This document shows positions 26,243 through 34,358 of a stretch of DNA of 64,000 nucleotides, piece after piece. Under the pieces are notes generated by a model that saw only the letters and a program-made list of their open reading frames with translations, ran no database searches and had not been told where the DNA came from. The stretch is taken from positions 434,001 through 498,000 of the forward strand of contig NZ_WRPP01000002.1 of assembly GCF_009760405.1 (NCBI RefSeq), given 5' to 3'. Origin of the DNA: Nocardia terrae (GTDB lineage: Bacteria > Actinomycetota > Actinomycetes > Mycobacteriales > Mycobacteriaceae). Every line of letters begins with the position of its first letter. Within the stretch, counting starts at the first letter, position 1. Made by a program: the position numbers and the translations under genes.

Positions 26243-26545
26243 TCGAGCTCCTCCCTTGGCTTGGTCCTCGAGTCTAGAGGGCAAAACTGAGGGCAGGCTT
26301 ACCACGTTGCTGCGTGTAGCGGTTCTACCAGCGTCGATGGCCGGTGCCGAGCGGTCGGACTGTGATGAAGATGTGAATTCGCGGGCACGCTTGCGCTGGG
26401 CTCCAAGATCGGGTATTACGTATCTACGTAGTTGATACGTAGATAAGCCGGGTGTCGTCCCCTCAACGACACCGGGACGCCGACCGGACCGGCGTCGAGG
26501 GTGGGTGAGGCCGGGCTCCGCGAGCAAACCCGGCCCCACCCGCCG
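26243..26545. other. 303-bp gap between the M56 and E1 genes
   Basis: Holds the promoter region of the M56 gene and the inverted repeat at 26421-26445. Frames present are Arg/Pro-rich with no recognisable protein. No clear terminator for the E1 gene is visible at its stop; GGTGTCGTCCCCTCAACGACACC (26451-26473) can form an 8-bp stem that may serve. Confidence 0.5.
26421..26445. promoter_or_regulatory. BlaI-type operator, perfect 10-5-10 inverted repeat
   Basis: TATCTACGTA (26421-26430) and TACGTAGATA (26436-26445) face each other across GTTGA. The half-site TACGTAGA equals that of the blaI-proximal palindrome. It lies on the promoter side of the M56 peptidase gene. Confidence 0.65.
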
Positions 26546-28912
26546 TCACCGGGGCGCGGGCGCGGCCAGCAGGGCACGCGCCGCCGATTCGATCGCCGCC
26601 TCGTCCAGCAATACCGTCGAAGCCGCCGGGCCGAGCGGCACGAAACTGTCGGCACTGGTGACCCGGGCCAGCCGCCCGTCGAATCCGGCGTCGAGCAGTG
26701 CGGTGCACACGGCCTCGGAAACGCCTCCGCTGCGGCGGGTTTCGTCGGCGATCAGCACCCGCCCGGTGGCGCGGGCATTGTCGAGCAGATCCTCCAGCGG
26801 CAGCGGGGACAGCCAGCGCAGGTCCAGCACCCGGGCGTGGATGCCGTCCGCGGCCAGGCGTCGCGCCACCCGCAGGCTCATCGGCACGCCGTTGGCGAAG
26901 CTCACGATGGTCAGGTGCGCGCCGGTGCCGTGCACCCGGGCCCGGCCGATATCGGCATGGCGCACACCGGAAATCGGGGCCAGCCAGGCGCCGTCGCCGG
27001 CGCGGTACAGATCGCGCGTGTGATAAAGCGCGATCGGCTCGAGGAACACGCACACCCGCCCGTCCACCCGGGCCGCCGAGACGCAGGTGCGCAGCATGGC
27101 GGCCGCGTCGTCGGCCCGGGCGGGCGCGGCGATCACCAGGCCCGGGATATCCCGCAGCGCGGCAATGGAATTGTCATTGTGGAAGTGCCCGCCGAAGCCC
27201 TTCTGATAGGCCAGGCCCGCGATGCGCACCACCACGGGATTGCGGTAGCGGCCCCCGGAGAAGAACGACAGCGTCGCGGCCTCCCCGCGCAGCTGATCCT
27301 CGGCATTGTGCACGTAGGCCAGATATTGGATCTCCGGGATCGGCACGAACCCGGCCAGCGCGGCTCCGAGCGCGGTACCGAGCACGCTCTGCTCGTCGAG
27401 CAGAGTGTCGAAAACCCGTCGCACGCCGAAACTCTGCTGCAAGCCCTTGGTGACGCCGTAGACGCCGCCCTTGCGGCCCACGTCCTCACCGAAGACCAGC
27501 ACGTCCGGATCGCGGGTGAGCAGCTGCGCGAGGGTCTGGTTCACGGCCTGGGCCAGGGTGAGTTGCTCGCCCGATCCGGCCGTCTCGCCGGAGTCCGAAT
27601 CCGAGTGAACGGGAACGGTATTCGCGGAGCGCTTCGATCCGTTCGAGCCATTGCGGTCGCCCTCGGGGGTCGAACGCAGTGCGTCGGTGCGCACGACGGT
27701 GGGCCGGGCGGGCGCGAGCGGTGCGATCACCGCGGCGGCCGACGCCAGTTTCGGTTCGTTCCAGGCGCTTTCGGCGGCCTTGGCGACCTGCTCGGCGATC
27801 TCGTCGTAGCGTGCGTTGACCTCGGCGGGCGTGCGCACCCCGGTGGCGATGAGCAGCCGGGCGGTGGCGGTGACCGGGTCCCGGCGCAGATCGGCGGCGA
27901 TCTCGGCGGGACGGCGGTAGGCCGATTCCACATCCGAACCGGCGTGGCCCAGCAGCCGGACCGTGCGCAGGCGCAGGAAGGCCGGTTTGCGGTGTGCGCG
28001 CACGTATTCCGCGGCGGCGCTCGCGGTGGCCAGCGCCGCGGACAGGTCCGCGCCGTCGGCGTCGAACCAGGCCAGCCCGGGCCGGGAGCCGTAAGCCTGC
28101 TCGATCCAGGTGCGCGGGGTGGGCACGCTGATGCCCAGACCGTTGTCCTCGCACACGAACAGGATCGGTATCGGCACGTTCTGGTGGGCGGTGTGCACGG
28201 CGGTATTGATGGCCCCGGCCGCGGTCGAATGATTGGCGGAGGCGTCGCCGAAGCTGCACACCACCACCGAGTCGGCAGGCCACTCGCTGCGCAGTCGCAG
28301 GTGCGCGGCCCGCTCGATGGCGAAGGCGAGCCCGACCGCGCGCGGCAGGTGTGAGGCGATGGTGGAGGTCTGCGGAATGACATGGGCGGGCTTGCTGCCG
28401 AAAACCTTGTGCCGCCCACCGGAAATCGGGTCCGCGGCCGCCGCCGCGACACCCAGCATGACATCGCGGATGGGATCCAGCCCGGGCACCTGCCGGGCGC
28501 GGTGCACGAAGAACGCCCCGGATCGGTAATGCAGCAGCGCCGGATCGGTCACCCGCAACGCCGCCGCGACCACGACATTGCCCTCGTGCCCCGAGGATCC
28601 GATGCTGTAGAACCCGTGTCCCTCCCGCGTCAGCCGTCGGGCCGCCAGATCCAGATGCCGCGAGGCGGCCTGCGCATCGAACAACTCGGCACAGCGCTGC
28701 CCCGTCAGCCCGGTGGCGTCGATCGCTTCCTGTAGCGGCCGAGGGGAACCCGGCGTCGTCGCGGCCACCTCCGCGCGAAACCACTGATCCAGCTCAGCTT
28801 CCCGGTCGTTGATGACGCCTCCCCATATGTCCCATATGTCGCGTACGCCGGACTCAGCGTAGAGCCGGAACCGCCCCGCGCACCGCAACATCCGATCCGT
28901 CGGCCAGTCCAT
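26546..28912 (-). CDS. Fused alpha-beta thiamine-diphosphate 2-oxoacid dehydrogenase E1
   Basis: A 788-residue fusion. Residues about 75-400 are an E1-alpha module with the thiamine diphosphate motif VCSFGDASANHSTAAGAINTA...FVCEDN; residues about 470-785 are an E1-beta module (LTLAQAVNQTLAQLL, VFGEDVGRKGGVYGVTKGL, GGHFHNDNS). A low-complexity, Ser/Gly/Asn-rich linker of about 45 residues joins them. Such enzymes decarboxylate pyruvate, acetoin or branched-chain 2-oxoacids and pass the acyl group to a lipoyl E2, but no E2 or E3 gene is nearby. ATG 28912 is the only clear start but lacks a good ribosome site; a 9-base tandem duplication near codon 25 (DIWDIW) makes the true N-terminus uncertain. 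Confidence 0.85.
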   Translation of the reverse strand: MDWPTDRMLRCAGRFRLYAESGVRDIWDIWGGVINDREAELDQWFRAEVAATTPGSPRPLQEAIDATGLTGQRCAELFDAQAASRHLDLAARRLTREGHGFYSIGSSGHEGNVVVAAALRVTDPALLHYRSGAFFVHRARQVPGLDPIRDVMLGVAAAAADPISGGRHKVFGSKPAHVIPQTSTIASHLPRAVGLAFAIERAAHLRLRSEWPADSVVVCSFGDASANHSTAAGAINTAVHTAHQNVPIPILFVCEDNGLGISVPTPRTWIEQAYGSRPGLAWFDADGADLSAALATASAAAEYVRAHRKPAFLRLRTVRLLGHAGSDVESAYRRPAEIAADLRRDPVTATARLLIATGVRTPAEVNARYDEIAEQVAKAAESAWNEPKLASAAAVIAPLAPARPTVVRTDALRSTPEGDRNGSNGSKRSANTVPVHSDSDSGETAGSGEQLTLAQAVNQTLAQLLTRDPDVLVFGEDVGRKGGVYGVTKGLQQSFGVRRVFDTLLDEQSVLGTALGAALAGFVPIPEIQYLAYVHNAEDQLRGEAATLSFFSGGRYRNPVVVRIAGLAYQKGFGGHFHNDNSIAALRDIPGLVIAAPARADDAAAMLRTCVSAARVDGRVCVFLEPIALYHTRDLYRAGDGAWLAPISGVRHADIGRARVHGTGAHLTIVSFANGVPMSLRVARRLAADGIHARVLDLRWLSPLPLEDLLDNARATGRVLIADETRRSGGVSEAVCTALLDAGFDGRLARVTSADSFVPLGPAASTVLLDEAAIESAARALLAAPAPR

Positions 28913-29100
28913 CCAGCTTCGCCCGAATCGCCCGCCGCCAACACATTTTCCGCGAACTCAACCAATCGGTCGGAAATGCTCCGGGCGTTCGCGTCCGCGC
29001 TGAGGGTCGCGCCGACCGCCGAGACTCCGGTGGCGGGCCGGTGGCGGTGTCCCGATACTGGATCGGACAGATTCAACCCAACCGAAGGATCCAGTCGGCA

Positions 29101-29589
29101 ATGACCTGGTCGAGACCGCAGATCACGATCGGTGACGAGCGGCGAATGCTCGAGAACATGCTCGATCGCAACCGCTCCGAATTGGTCAACACGCTGCGCG
29201 GCATGTCCGAAGACGACGCCCGCCGCCGCCTCGTCGCCTCGATGACCACCCCGATCGGGCTGCTGAAGCATGCCGCGGTCGCCCAGCGGATCTGGTTCCA
29301 GCAGGTCCTGGCGGGCCTGCCCGAGAGCGAATGCGACGGCGGCACCACACCGGGCGATGCCAGTTTCCTCGTCGCCGACGACGAGACCGTCGCCGACGTC
29401 ATCGCCGAATTCGACCGCGGCAGCGACCGTGCCCGCGCGATCGCCGCCGAGTTCGACCTCGACGACATCCGGACCCATCCCCGCCTCGGCGAGGTGAGCC
29501 TGCGATTCATCTACCTGTTCCTGATCGAGGATTTCGCCCGCCACGCCGGCCACGGCGACATCCTGCGCGAGCAGATCGAACATCCCTGA
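29101..29589 (+). CDS. DinB/DUF664 family protein
   Basis: A 162-residue four-helix protein. The histidines expected for the DinB metal site are at LLKHAAVAQ (first helix pair) and RHAGHGDILREQI near the C-terminus. The DUF664 family is widespread in actinobacteria; bacillithiol or mycothiol transferases occur among distant relatives, but no activity is assigned here. ATG 29101 is preferred because relatives begin MTWxRPxIT; a GTG at 29041 would add 20 residues of poor quality. Divergent from the E1 gene. Confidence 0.8.
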   Translation: MTWSRPQITIGDERRMLENMLDRNRSELVNTLRGMSEDDARRRLVASMTTPIGLLKHAAVAQRIWFQQVLAGLPESECDGGTTPGDASFLVADDETVADVIAEFDRGSDRARAIAAEFDLDDIRTHPRLGEVSLRFIYLFLIEDFARHAGHGDILREQIEHP

Positions 29590-29626
29590 CCGCGGATCCA
29601 ACCGAGCGGCAACGATTTTCGAGCAG

Positions 29627-30403
29627 TTACTCCGTGCGGAGTTTCAAGCCGGTGTTGTTGCCGGTGTTGCGGATGGTCAGTTCGTTGGAATCGATGGTGG
29701 CCTTGGTTTTTCCGTCGAGGGCCTGCAGGACCTGTCGTTCGACGTCCATGACCTGGGGGTCGCACATCATGCGGGTGGTGGCGATGGTGAAGGTGACGGT
29801 GTCGCCGTCGATCTGGGCGGTGCCGGTCATGGTGTTGCAGCCGGCGGTGCCGGAGACCTTGCCGTCGGGGGAGATGGTGAGGGCGGGGCGGACCTCGTCG
29901 AGGGTGGTCGAGCGGACCTCGGCGTCGGGGCGCAGCAGGGTGGTGACGATCCAGGGGGTGCCGGTGAGGGGCTTGTCGGGGTGAACGGCCTTGCGGTCGC
30001 GCAGGGTGACGGTGGAGCCGTTGCCCTTCAGGGTGAGAGTGTCGCCGACCAGGGTCCAGGTCGGCTGGGAGCGCAGCAGGCCGTCCTGCCAGCCGTCGGC
30101 GCCCGCGGTCTCGCCGGGGCAGGCCATCAGGGTGGCGGCCATCTCGCCGACCTGCAGCGTATTGCCCTGCAGGTCAACGGGTCCGGTGGCGGTGTTGCAG
30201 CCGGAGGTGGCGCTGATCCGGCCGTCGGCGAAGGTGAGGGTCAGTGGTCCGCCACCGGGGATCGCGGTGCCCGACACCGCGGTGGAGACGTAGGTGTGAC
30301 CCATGAGCGCGGCGGCCGGGGTGCCGGACTCGCCGCCGCTGGAGGAGCATCCGGCGGCGACGGCGGCTAGCGCGAGCAGAACCCACACGCGAGTTGCTGG
30401 CAT
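29627..30403 (-). CDS. Lipoprotein with two META (HslJ-like) domains
   Basis: A 258-residue protein with a lipoprotein signal (LALAAVAAGCSSSG; lipid-modified Cys19). Two META domains follow: about 33-130 (LMGHTYVSTAVSG, TSGCNTATGPV, MAATLMACPG) and about 145-245 (LTGTPWIVTTLL, TAGCNTMTGTAQID, TTRMMCDP). Each has the paired cysteines of SGCN and MxC typical of HslJ-like domains. These domains are linked to heat and antibiotic tolerance in E. coli; here the role is unknown. The lipase gene ends upstream with a 19-base gap, so the two may be co-transcribed. Confidence 0.88.
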   Translation of the reverse strand: MPATRVWVLLALAAVAAGCSSSGGESGTPAAALMGHTYVSTAVSGTAIPGGGPLTLTFADGRISATSGCNTATGPVDLQGNTLQVGEMAATLMACPGETAGADGWQDGLLRSQPTWTLVGDTLTLKGNGSTVTLRDRKAVHPDKPLTGTPWIVTTLLRPDAEVRSTTLDEVRPALTISPDGKVSGTAGCNTMTGTAQIDGDTVTFTIATTRMMCDPQVMDVERQVLQALDGKTKATIDSNELTIRNTGNNTGLKLRTE

Positions 30404-30422
30404 AGGCCCGATCGTACGGTGA

Positions 30423-31826
30423 TTAGACGGGCATCCCGAGCGCCGACGCGAGGGTCTGGCCGATCGCGTTCACGAAGGCGCCGACCGCGCCGGGATCGAG
30501 AATGCCGGAGTAGACGTCGCGGTTGTGGCAGCCGCTGGGCGCGGGAATCCCGTTGAGCCGGTCATTGAGCCACAGCGCGGCGCTGGCCGTGTTCGAGACC
30601 GCCGCGATGCCGTGCTCGCTGAACAGGTCCCGGGTGTACTGCACGCGGGCGGCGGGATCCTGGCAGTAGATGTCGTAGGTGTTGTTCACCGCGTTGAGCG
30701 GCATCACCTCGTCGAAGGTGCCCTCGTAGATGTAGAGCGGCGCGGTCGGAGTGCCGCGGTGGCCGAGACTGATCTCGTCCAGCATCGGCTGCAGCTCCGG
30801 GGCCTGCATGGGGTCGCCGGGATAGTCGAACAACCCCTTGAGGTTCGCGAACGGGAAGGCCGCGAACTGCAGTGCCACGCACTGGTTCTCGTGGACCATC
30901 CGAACCGCCTTGCCCAGCGGGTTCATGTGCGCGTCGATGAACCGATCCAGCTGCGGATACTCCCGCGCCACCCCGAACAGCCCGCCCAGCACCGCGCCCG
31001 CGAAGCTCGAGGTGGCGTTGTTGTAGTCGATGGCGGTGCGGATGTCGGCCATCAGCCCGCCGGTCGCCGACCCGACCAGATTGATCTCCGGTGCGTAGCT
31101 GGGCTGTAGCTCGGCGGCGTGCGCGGTGGGGATCGCCCCGCCCGAATAGCCCCACAGGGTGACGCGGGTATCGGTGCCGGGCAGCCCCGCCGGATCGAAG
31201 TTCTCGGCCGCGCGGATCCCGTCGAGGGTGATGCGCCCGCCCAGCGGCCCCACCGCATACGCCGCGTTCGGGCCCTCGTGGTCGGGGATCACCACCGCGT
31301 GCCCGAGCTGCAGCATGGCCTGCACCTCGACGAACTCGGCCTCGATCACCGGGTTGAGCGGATTGGGCAGTGAACCCATCTGCAAGGTGTAGGAGGGCGC
31401 GCAGTTGACCGACAGCGAATCCTCGGCCATCTGGAACGACACCAGCCCGCGTTGCCCGCTCGGCGCGGGCCGGTGCGGAACCACCACGGTGGTCACCGCC
31501 GCGATCGGCTCGCCGCGAGTGTTGGTGCTGCGGAAAGACAGTTGCCAGGCCTGCGCGTTCAACGGCAGCAGCCACACATTGGCCAGATTGACCTGCCGGG
31601 CCGCGAGGATCTCCCCGGGCTGGGCCGCGGCCACCCGCGCCGGATCCGGTTGGTAGAAGCCGGGATCCAGATACGGGGGCGCGGGCGGTGTCGGGAAGGG
31701 CAGTGCCGGTTGCACCGGCACCGGGTCGGCTCCGGCCGTACCGGTCAGTGCCGGGCACACCGCCACGGTCAGCCCCGCCGCCACCGCGACACACGTCCGG
31801 GTGATCGCCCTGGTCCCCGCTGTCAT
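30423..31826 (-). CDS. Secreted lipase of the LIP family
   Basis: A 467-residue exported alpha/beta hydrolase (PF03583 type, like Candida antarctica lipase A). ATG 31826 is chosen because GGAGGAG lies just upstream; it starts MTAGTRAITRTCVAV with a signal peptide cut near TAGA-DP. The nucleophile is in GYSGGAI, the acid probably in YEGTFDEVMP, and the His in SEHGIAAV. Four or more cysteines can form disulfides (NCAPS, QCVAL, YCQDP, GCHNR). Substrates are probably triglycerides or other esters taken up as carbon source. A divergent TetR gene 168 bases away is a probable regulator. Confidence 0.9.
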   Translation of the reverse strand: MTAGTRAITRTCVAVAAGLTVAVCPALTGTAGADPVPVQPALPFPTPPAPPYLDPGFYQPDPARVAAAQPGEILAARQVNLANVWLLPLNAQAWQLSFRSTNTRGEPIAAVTTVVVPHRPAPSGQRGLVSFQMAEDSLSVNCAPSYTLQMGSLPNPLNPVIEAEFVEVQAMLQLGHAVVIPDHEGPNAAYAVGPLGGRITLDGIRAAENFDPAGLPGTDTRVTLWGYSGGAIPTAHAAELQPSYAPEINLVGSATGGLMADIRTAIDYNNATSSFAGAVLGGLFGVAREYPQLDRFIDAHMNPLGKAVRMVHENQCVALQFAAFPFANLKGLFDYPGDPMQAPELQPMLDEISLGHRGTPTAPLYIYEGTFDEVMPLNAVNNTYDIYCQDPAARVQYTRDLFSEHGIAAVSNTASAALWLNDRLNGIPAPSGCHNRDVYSGILDPGAVGAFVNAIGQTLASALGMPV

Positions 31827-31994
31827 ATCGAACTCCTCCGTGCCGCTGCGGCGGCCGCGGGCCTCTTCCGAAGATAGAGAGCACATGTTTTCTAAGTTGC
31901 GTCTCAGACAATAAAGTGGGTGCGCGGAATGTGTCAACGGTCACGTCGGGCCGGATGTTTGCTGCGCGCCCGGTAACGGGCAGGATGGTCGGTC

Positions 31995-32630
31995 GTGAAC
32001 GAAGTTTCCCGGCCGCGGCGCACACAACAGGAGCGCCGGGCGGCCACCGTGGCCAAACTGGTCGACGCGACCATCGCGGCCATCGGCGAAGTCGGCTACC
32101 AGCGCACCACCGTGCAGGAGATCTGCGGGCGGGCCGGGCTGTCGGCCGGGGCCATGTTCCGCCAGTTCGACACCCGCCTGGACCTGATCGTGCGCACCGC
32201 CGAGGAGGTGTTCGACCGCCAGCTCGTCGGCTACGCGGTTACCATGGAACAGCTTGGCGCGCAGGACAATCCCCTTGATGTTGCCCTGCGTTTCCTGCGC
32301 CGGGCCCAGCACTCCAATCTCACCCACGCGCTGCGCGAGATCTACCTGGCCGCCCGCTCCGACACCGAGCTACGCGAGCGCATCGCCCCGATCGCCGAGA
32401 ACTACTACCGCCAGATCGTGGCCACCCTCGAGCGCACCGGCTTGCTCTCGGAGTTCCCTGAGCAGGTACGCGAACCGATGTTCTTCATGCTGCTGCACGT
32501 CTTCTCGGGCGAGGCCGTGGTGCGCGGGGTGTATCAGCGCCCCGATCTGGACGACTCGGTGCTGCGCCTGGTCGAGGACATGCTGGCTGTTTACTCCGCC
32601 CGCACCGCGACGCCCGCGCCGGAGGATTGA
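31995..32630 (+). CDS. TetR-family transcriptional regulator
   Basis: A 211-residue regulator with an N-terminal helix-turn-helix (about 15-62: ATVAKLVDATIAAIGEVG, TTVQEICGRAGLSAGAMFRQF) and a helical effector domain. GTG 31995 has no strong ribosome site. It is divergent from the lipase gene, and the 168-bp intergenic stretch is AT-richer than its surroundings, as expected for back-to-back promoters. I could not see a convincing palindromic operator there. Confidence 0.88.
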   Translation: MNEVSRPRRTQQERRAATVAKLVDATIAAIGEVGYQRTTVQEICGRAGLSAGAMFRQFDTRLDLIVRTAEEVFDRQLVGYAVTMEQLGAQDNPLDVALRFLRRAQHSNLTHALREIYLAARSDTELRERIAPIAENYYRQIVATLERTGLLSEFPEQVREPMFFMLLHVFSGEAVVRGVYQRPDLDDSVLRLVEDMLAVYSARTATPAPED

Positions 32631-32645
32631 CCACCCCGCCGCAGC

Positions 32646-32677
32646 GTTGACTTTGCCGTTACGTCAACTCTTAGCGT
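32646..32677 (+). promoter_or_regulatory. MerR-type promoter with a 19-bp spacer
   Basis: TTGACT (32647-32652), 19-base spacer, TAGCGT (32672-32677). Between and over the -35 lies an inverted repeat, GTTGAC (32646-32651) and GTCAAC (32663-32668). An over-long 19-bp spacer with an operator inside is the hallmark of MerR-activated promoters. The VOC gene ATG is seven bases after the -10, so its transcript should be leaderless. The MerR gene just downstream is the natural activator. Confidence 0.75.
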
Positions 32678-32684
32678 CATCGCC

Positions 32685-33152
32685 ATGAGCGACACCACCC
32701 CGGCCATCGACCGGACCATCTACCCCATGCCCATGTTCGCCAACTTCCTGGTGCGCGATATCGCCGCCGCGACCGCCTTCTACGAGTCCGTCGGATTCGT
32801 CGCGCTGGCAACCATTGCCGGCCCCGACGGCACGCCCGCCGTCGTCCACCTGCGCCGGATGAAATACCAGGACCTGCTGCTGGTTCCGGGCGAAACCGCC
32901 ACCGGCAGCACCACGGTCAGCTTCTCCGCCGGTGGCGAGGACCTGGCAGCACTCGCGAAAGCACTGCGCGAGAACGCCTTCCCGAACGCGGCGATCACCG
33001 GTCCGGCGGACACCCCCTGGTTCACGAGCGATGTCACCATCGACGATCCCGACGGCAACCGCATCATCCTCACCGCACCCCGCGAAGCCGAACTCGACCA
33101 GGCCAAGGAATGGGCGAAAACCTTCGAGGGAGACTGGGTGGGCAAGAACTGA
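32685..33152 (+). CDS. VOC-family (glyoxalase/bleomycin-resistance fold) protein
   Basis: A 155-residue protein of two beta-alpha-beta-beta-beta units: FANFLVRDIAAATAFYESVGFVAL at about 12-35 and TPWFTSDVTIDDPDGNRIILT at about 107-127. VOC proteins include glyoxalases, dioxygenases and antibiotic-binding proteins. With the TipAL-type regulator immediately downstream and a MerR-type promoter in front, a drug- or xenobiotic-binding role is attractive but inferred. Confidence 0.85.
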   Translation: MSDTTPAIDRTIYPMPMFANFLVRDIAAATAFYESVGFVALATIAGPDGTPAVVHLRRMKYQDLLLVPGETATGSTTVSFSAGGEDLAALAKALRENAFPNAAITGPADTPWFTSDVTIDDPDGNRIILTAPREAELDQAKEWAKTFEGDWVGKN

Positions 33153-33171
33153 GCGAATTCGGGAGGGTCGG

Positions 33172-33927
33172 GTGGAGTGGACGATTCAGCAGTTGGCCGA
33201 CAGTGCCGGCGTCACCAGCCGCACGCTGCGCCACTATGACGAGATCGGGCTGCTCCCGCCCGCCCGGGTCGGGCACAACGGCTACCGCTTCTATGACGCC
33301 GAGTCCGTTGCCCGGCTGCAACGCATCCTGCTGTTGCGCGAACTGGGCCTGAGCCTGCCCGTCATCGCCGAGGTCCTCGACCGTGAGCGCGACGAACACA
33401 AGGCCCTGCACACCCATCTGCAACTCCTCGAGGCCGAACGCGCTCGCCTCGACGACCGCATCCGCGCCCTGCGCCACACCCTCGATGTCCCCGCCGCCTC
33501 CGACGGATCCTTGCAGATGATGCTCGAGGGCTTCAACGACCCCTACCGCGACGAGGTCATCGCGCGCTGGGGCGAACGTTCCTACACCGCGGCCAACGAC
33601 TGGTGGCACGGGAAAACCCTGGCCCAGCAACGCGAATGGAAACGCGACCTCGACGACCTGATCGCGGCCTGGACCGACGCCTGGAAGGACGGTGTCACTC
33701 CCGAGTCCGGCCGCGGCCAGGCGCTGGCCGCCCGCCACGTCGACTGGCTGCGCGCCATCCCCGGCACCCCACTGTTCGACGGTGACCGTGAACGCTCCAT
33801 CGCCATGATCACCGGCCTGGCCCGCATGTACGCCGAGGACGAGAACTACGCCTCCGCCTACGGCAGTCCCGATGCCGCCGCCTTCGTGCGCGATTCGCTC
33901 GAGGAGTACGTCCGCCGCGCCTTGTGA
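33172..33927 (+). CDS. MerR-family activator with TipAS drug-binding domain
   Basis: A 251-residue regulator: MerR winged helix at 1-70 (IQQLADSAGVTSRTLRHYDEIGLL), a coiled dimerisation helix (about 80-110) and a C-terminal TipAS domain (about 130-250, LEGFNDPYRDEVIARWGERSY). TipAL of Streptomyces binds thiopeptides through this domain; other family members bind various drugs. The GTG at 33172 has GGGAGGG four bases upstream. It starts 19 bases after the VOC stop and the VOC promoter carries a MerR-type site, so the pair forms a self-regulated inducible operon. Confidence 0.9.
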   Translation: MEWTIQQLADSAGVTSRTLRHYDEIGLLPPARVGHNGYRFYDAESVARLQRILLLRELGLSLPVIAEVLDRERDEHKALHTHLQLLEAERARLDDRIRALRHTLDVPAASDGSLQMMLEGFNDPYRDEVIARWGERSYTAANDWWHGKTLAQQREWKRDLDDLIAAWTDAWKDGVTPESGRGQALAARHVDWLRAIPGTPLFDGDRERSIAMITGLARMYAEDENYASAYGSPDAAAFVRDSLEEYVRRAL

Positions 33928-34073
33928 CGCTCCGTCGAGCCGGGCGGTACACGTGGTTGCTGCCGTGGTGGCCGTGCCGGGCGCCTCGGCGCTGTCGGCC
34001 CGGCCAACTCGCCCCACGTCGTCGATCGGGCCTGATTCGGGTACTTCGGTACCAACCGCATACACTGTCGGCC

Positions 34074-34307
34074 ATGCGGATGTTCCTGGATATCCTCCTC
34101 GTTATCACCAGCGTGCTGCTGGTGCTGCTGGTGCTGCTGCACCGCGCCAAGGGCGGAGGTCTGTCCAGCCTCTTCGGTGGTGGCGTGCAGTCGAGCCTGT
34201 CGGGCTCGACCGTCGTGGAGAAGAACCTCGATCGGATCACGATCTTCCTCGGCCTGATCTGGTTGATCTCGATTCTCGGCATCGGCCTCGAGATCAAGTT
34301 CTCTTAA
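34074..34307 (+). CDS. secG: Preprotein translocase subunit SecG
   Basis: A 77-residue membrane protein with two hydrophobic segments (about 4-24 and 53-74) joined by a glycine-rich cytosolic loop, RAKGGGLSSLFGGG, diagnostic for SecG. It assists the SecYE channel in protein export. ATG 34074 begins MRMFLDILLVITSV; TACACT ends seven bases before it with no Shine-Dalgarno, so a leaderless transcript is likely. A hairpin terminator follows. Confidence 0.93.
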   Translation: MRMFLDILLVITSVLLVLLVLLHRAKGGGLSSLFGGGVQSSLSGSTVVEKNLDRITIFLGLIWLISILGIGLEIKFS

Positions 34308-34330
34308 ACGCTCACACGTTCAACAGAAGT

Positions 34331-34358
34331 CGCCCGGGCACCAGTAGGTGCCCGGGCG
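34331..34358 (+). terminator. Hairpin terminator of secG
   Basis: CGCCCGGGCACC (34331-34342) pairs perfectly with GGTGCCCGGGCG (34347-34358), loop AGTA, no T run after. Its right arm begins the first, diverged unit of the minisatellite that follows. Confidence 0.75.

Noticed and set aside
26243..26539. 109-residue minus-strand frame upstream of the M56 gene
   Set aside because: Arg/Pro/Ser-rich without domains and crossing the operator repeat; only its last ten codons have a ribosome site and are kept as a leader peptide.
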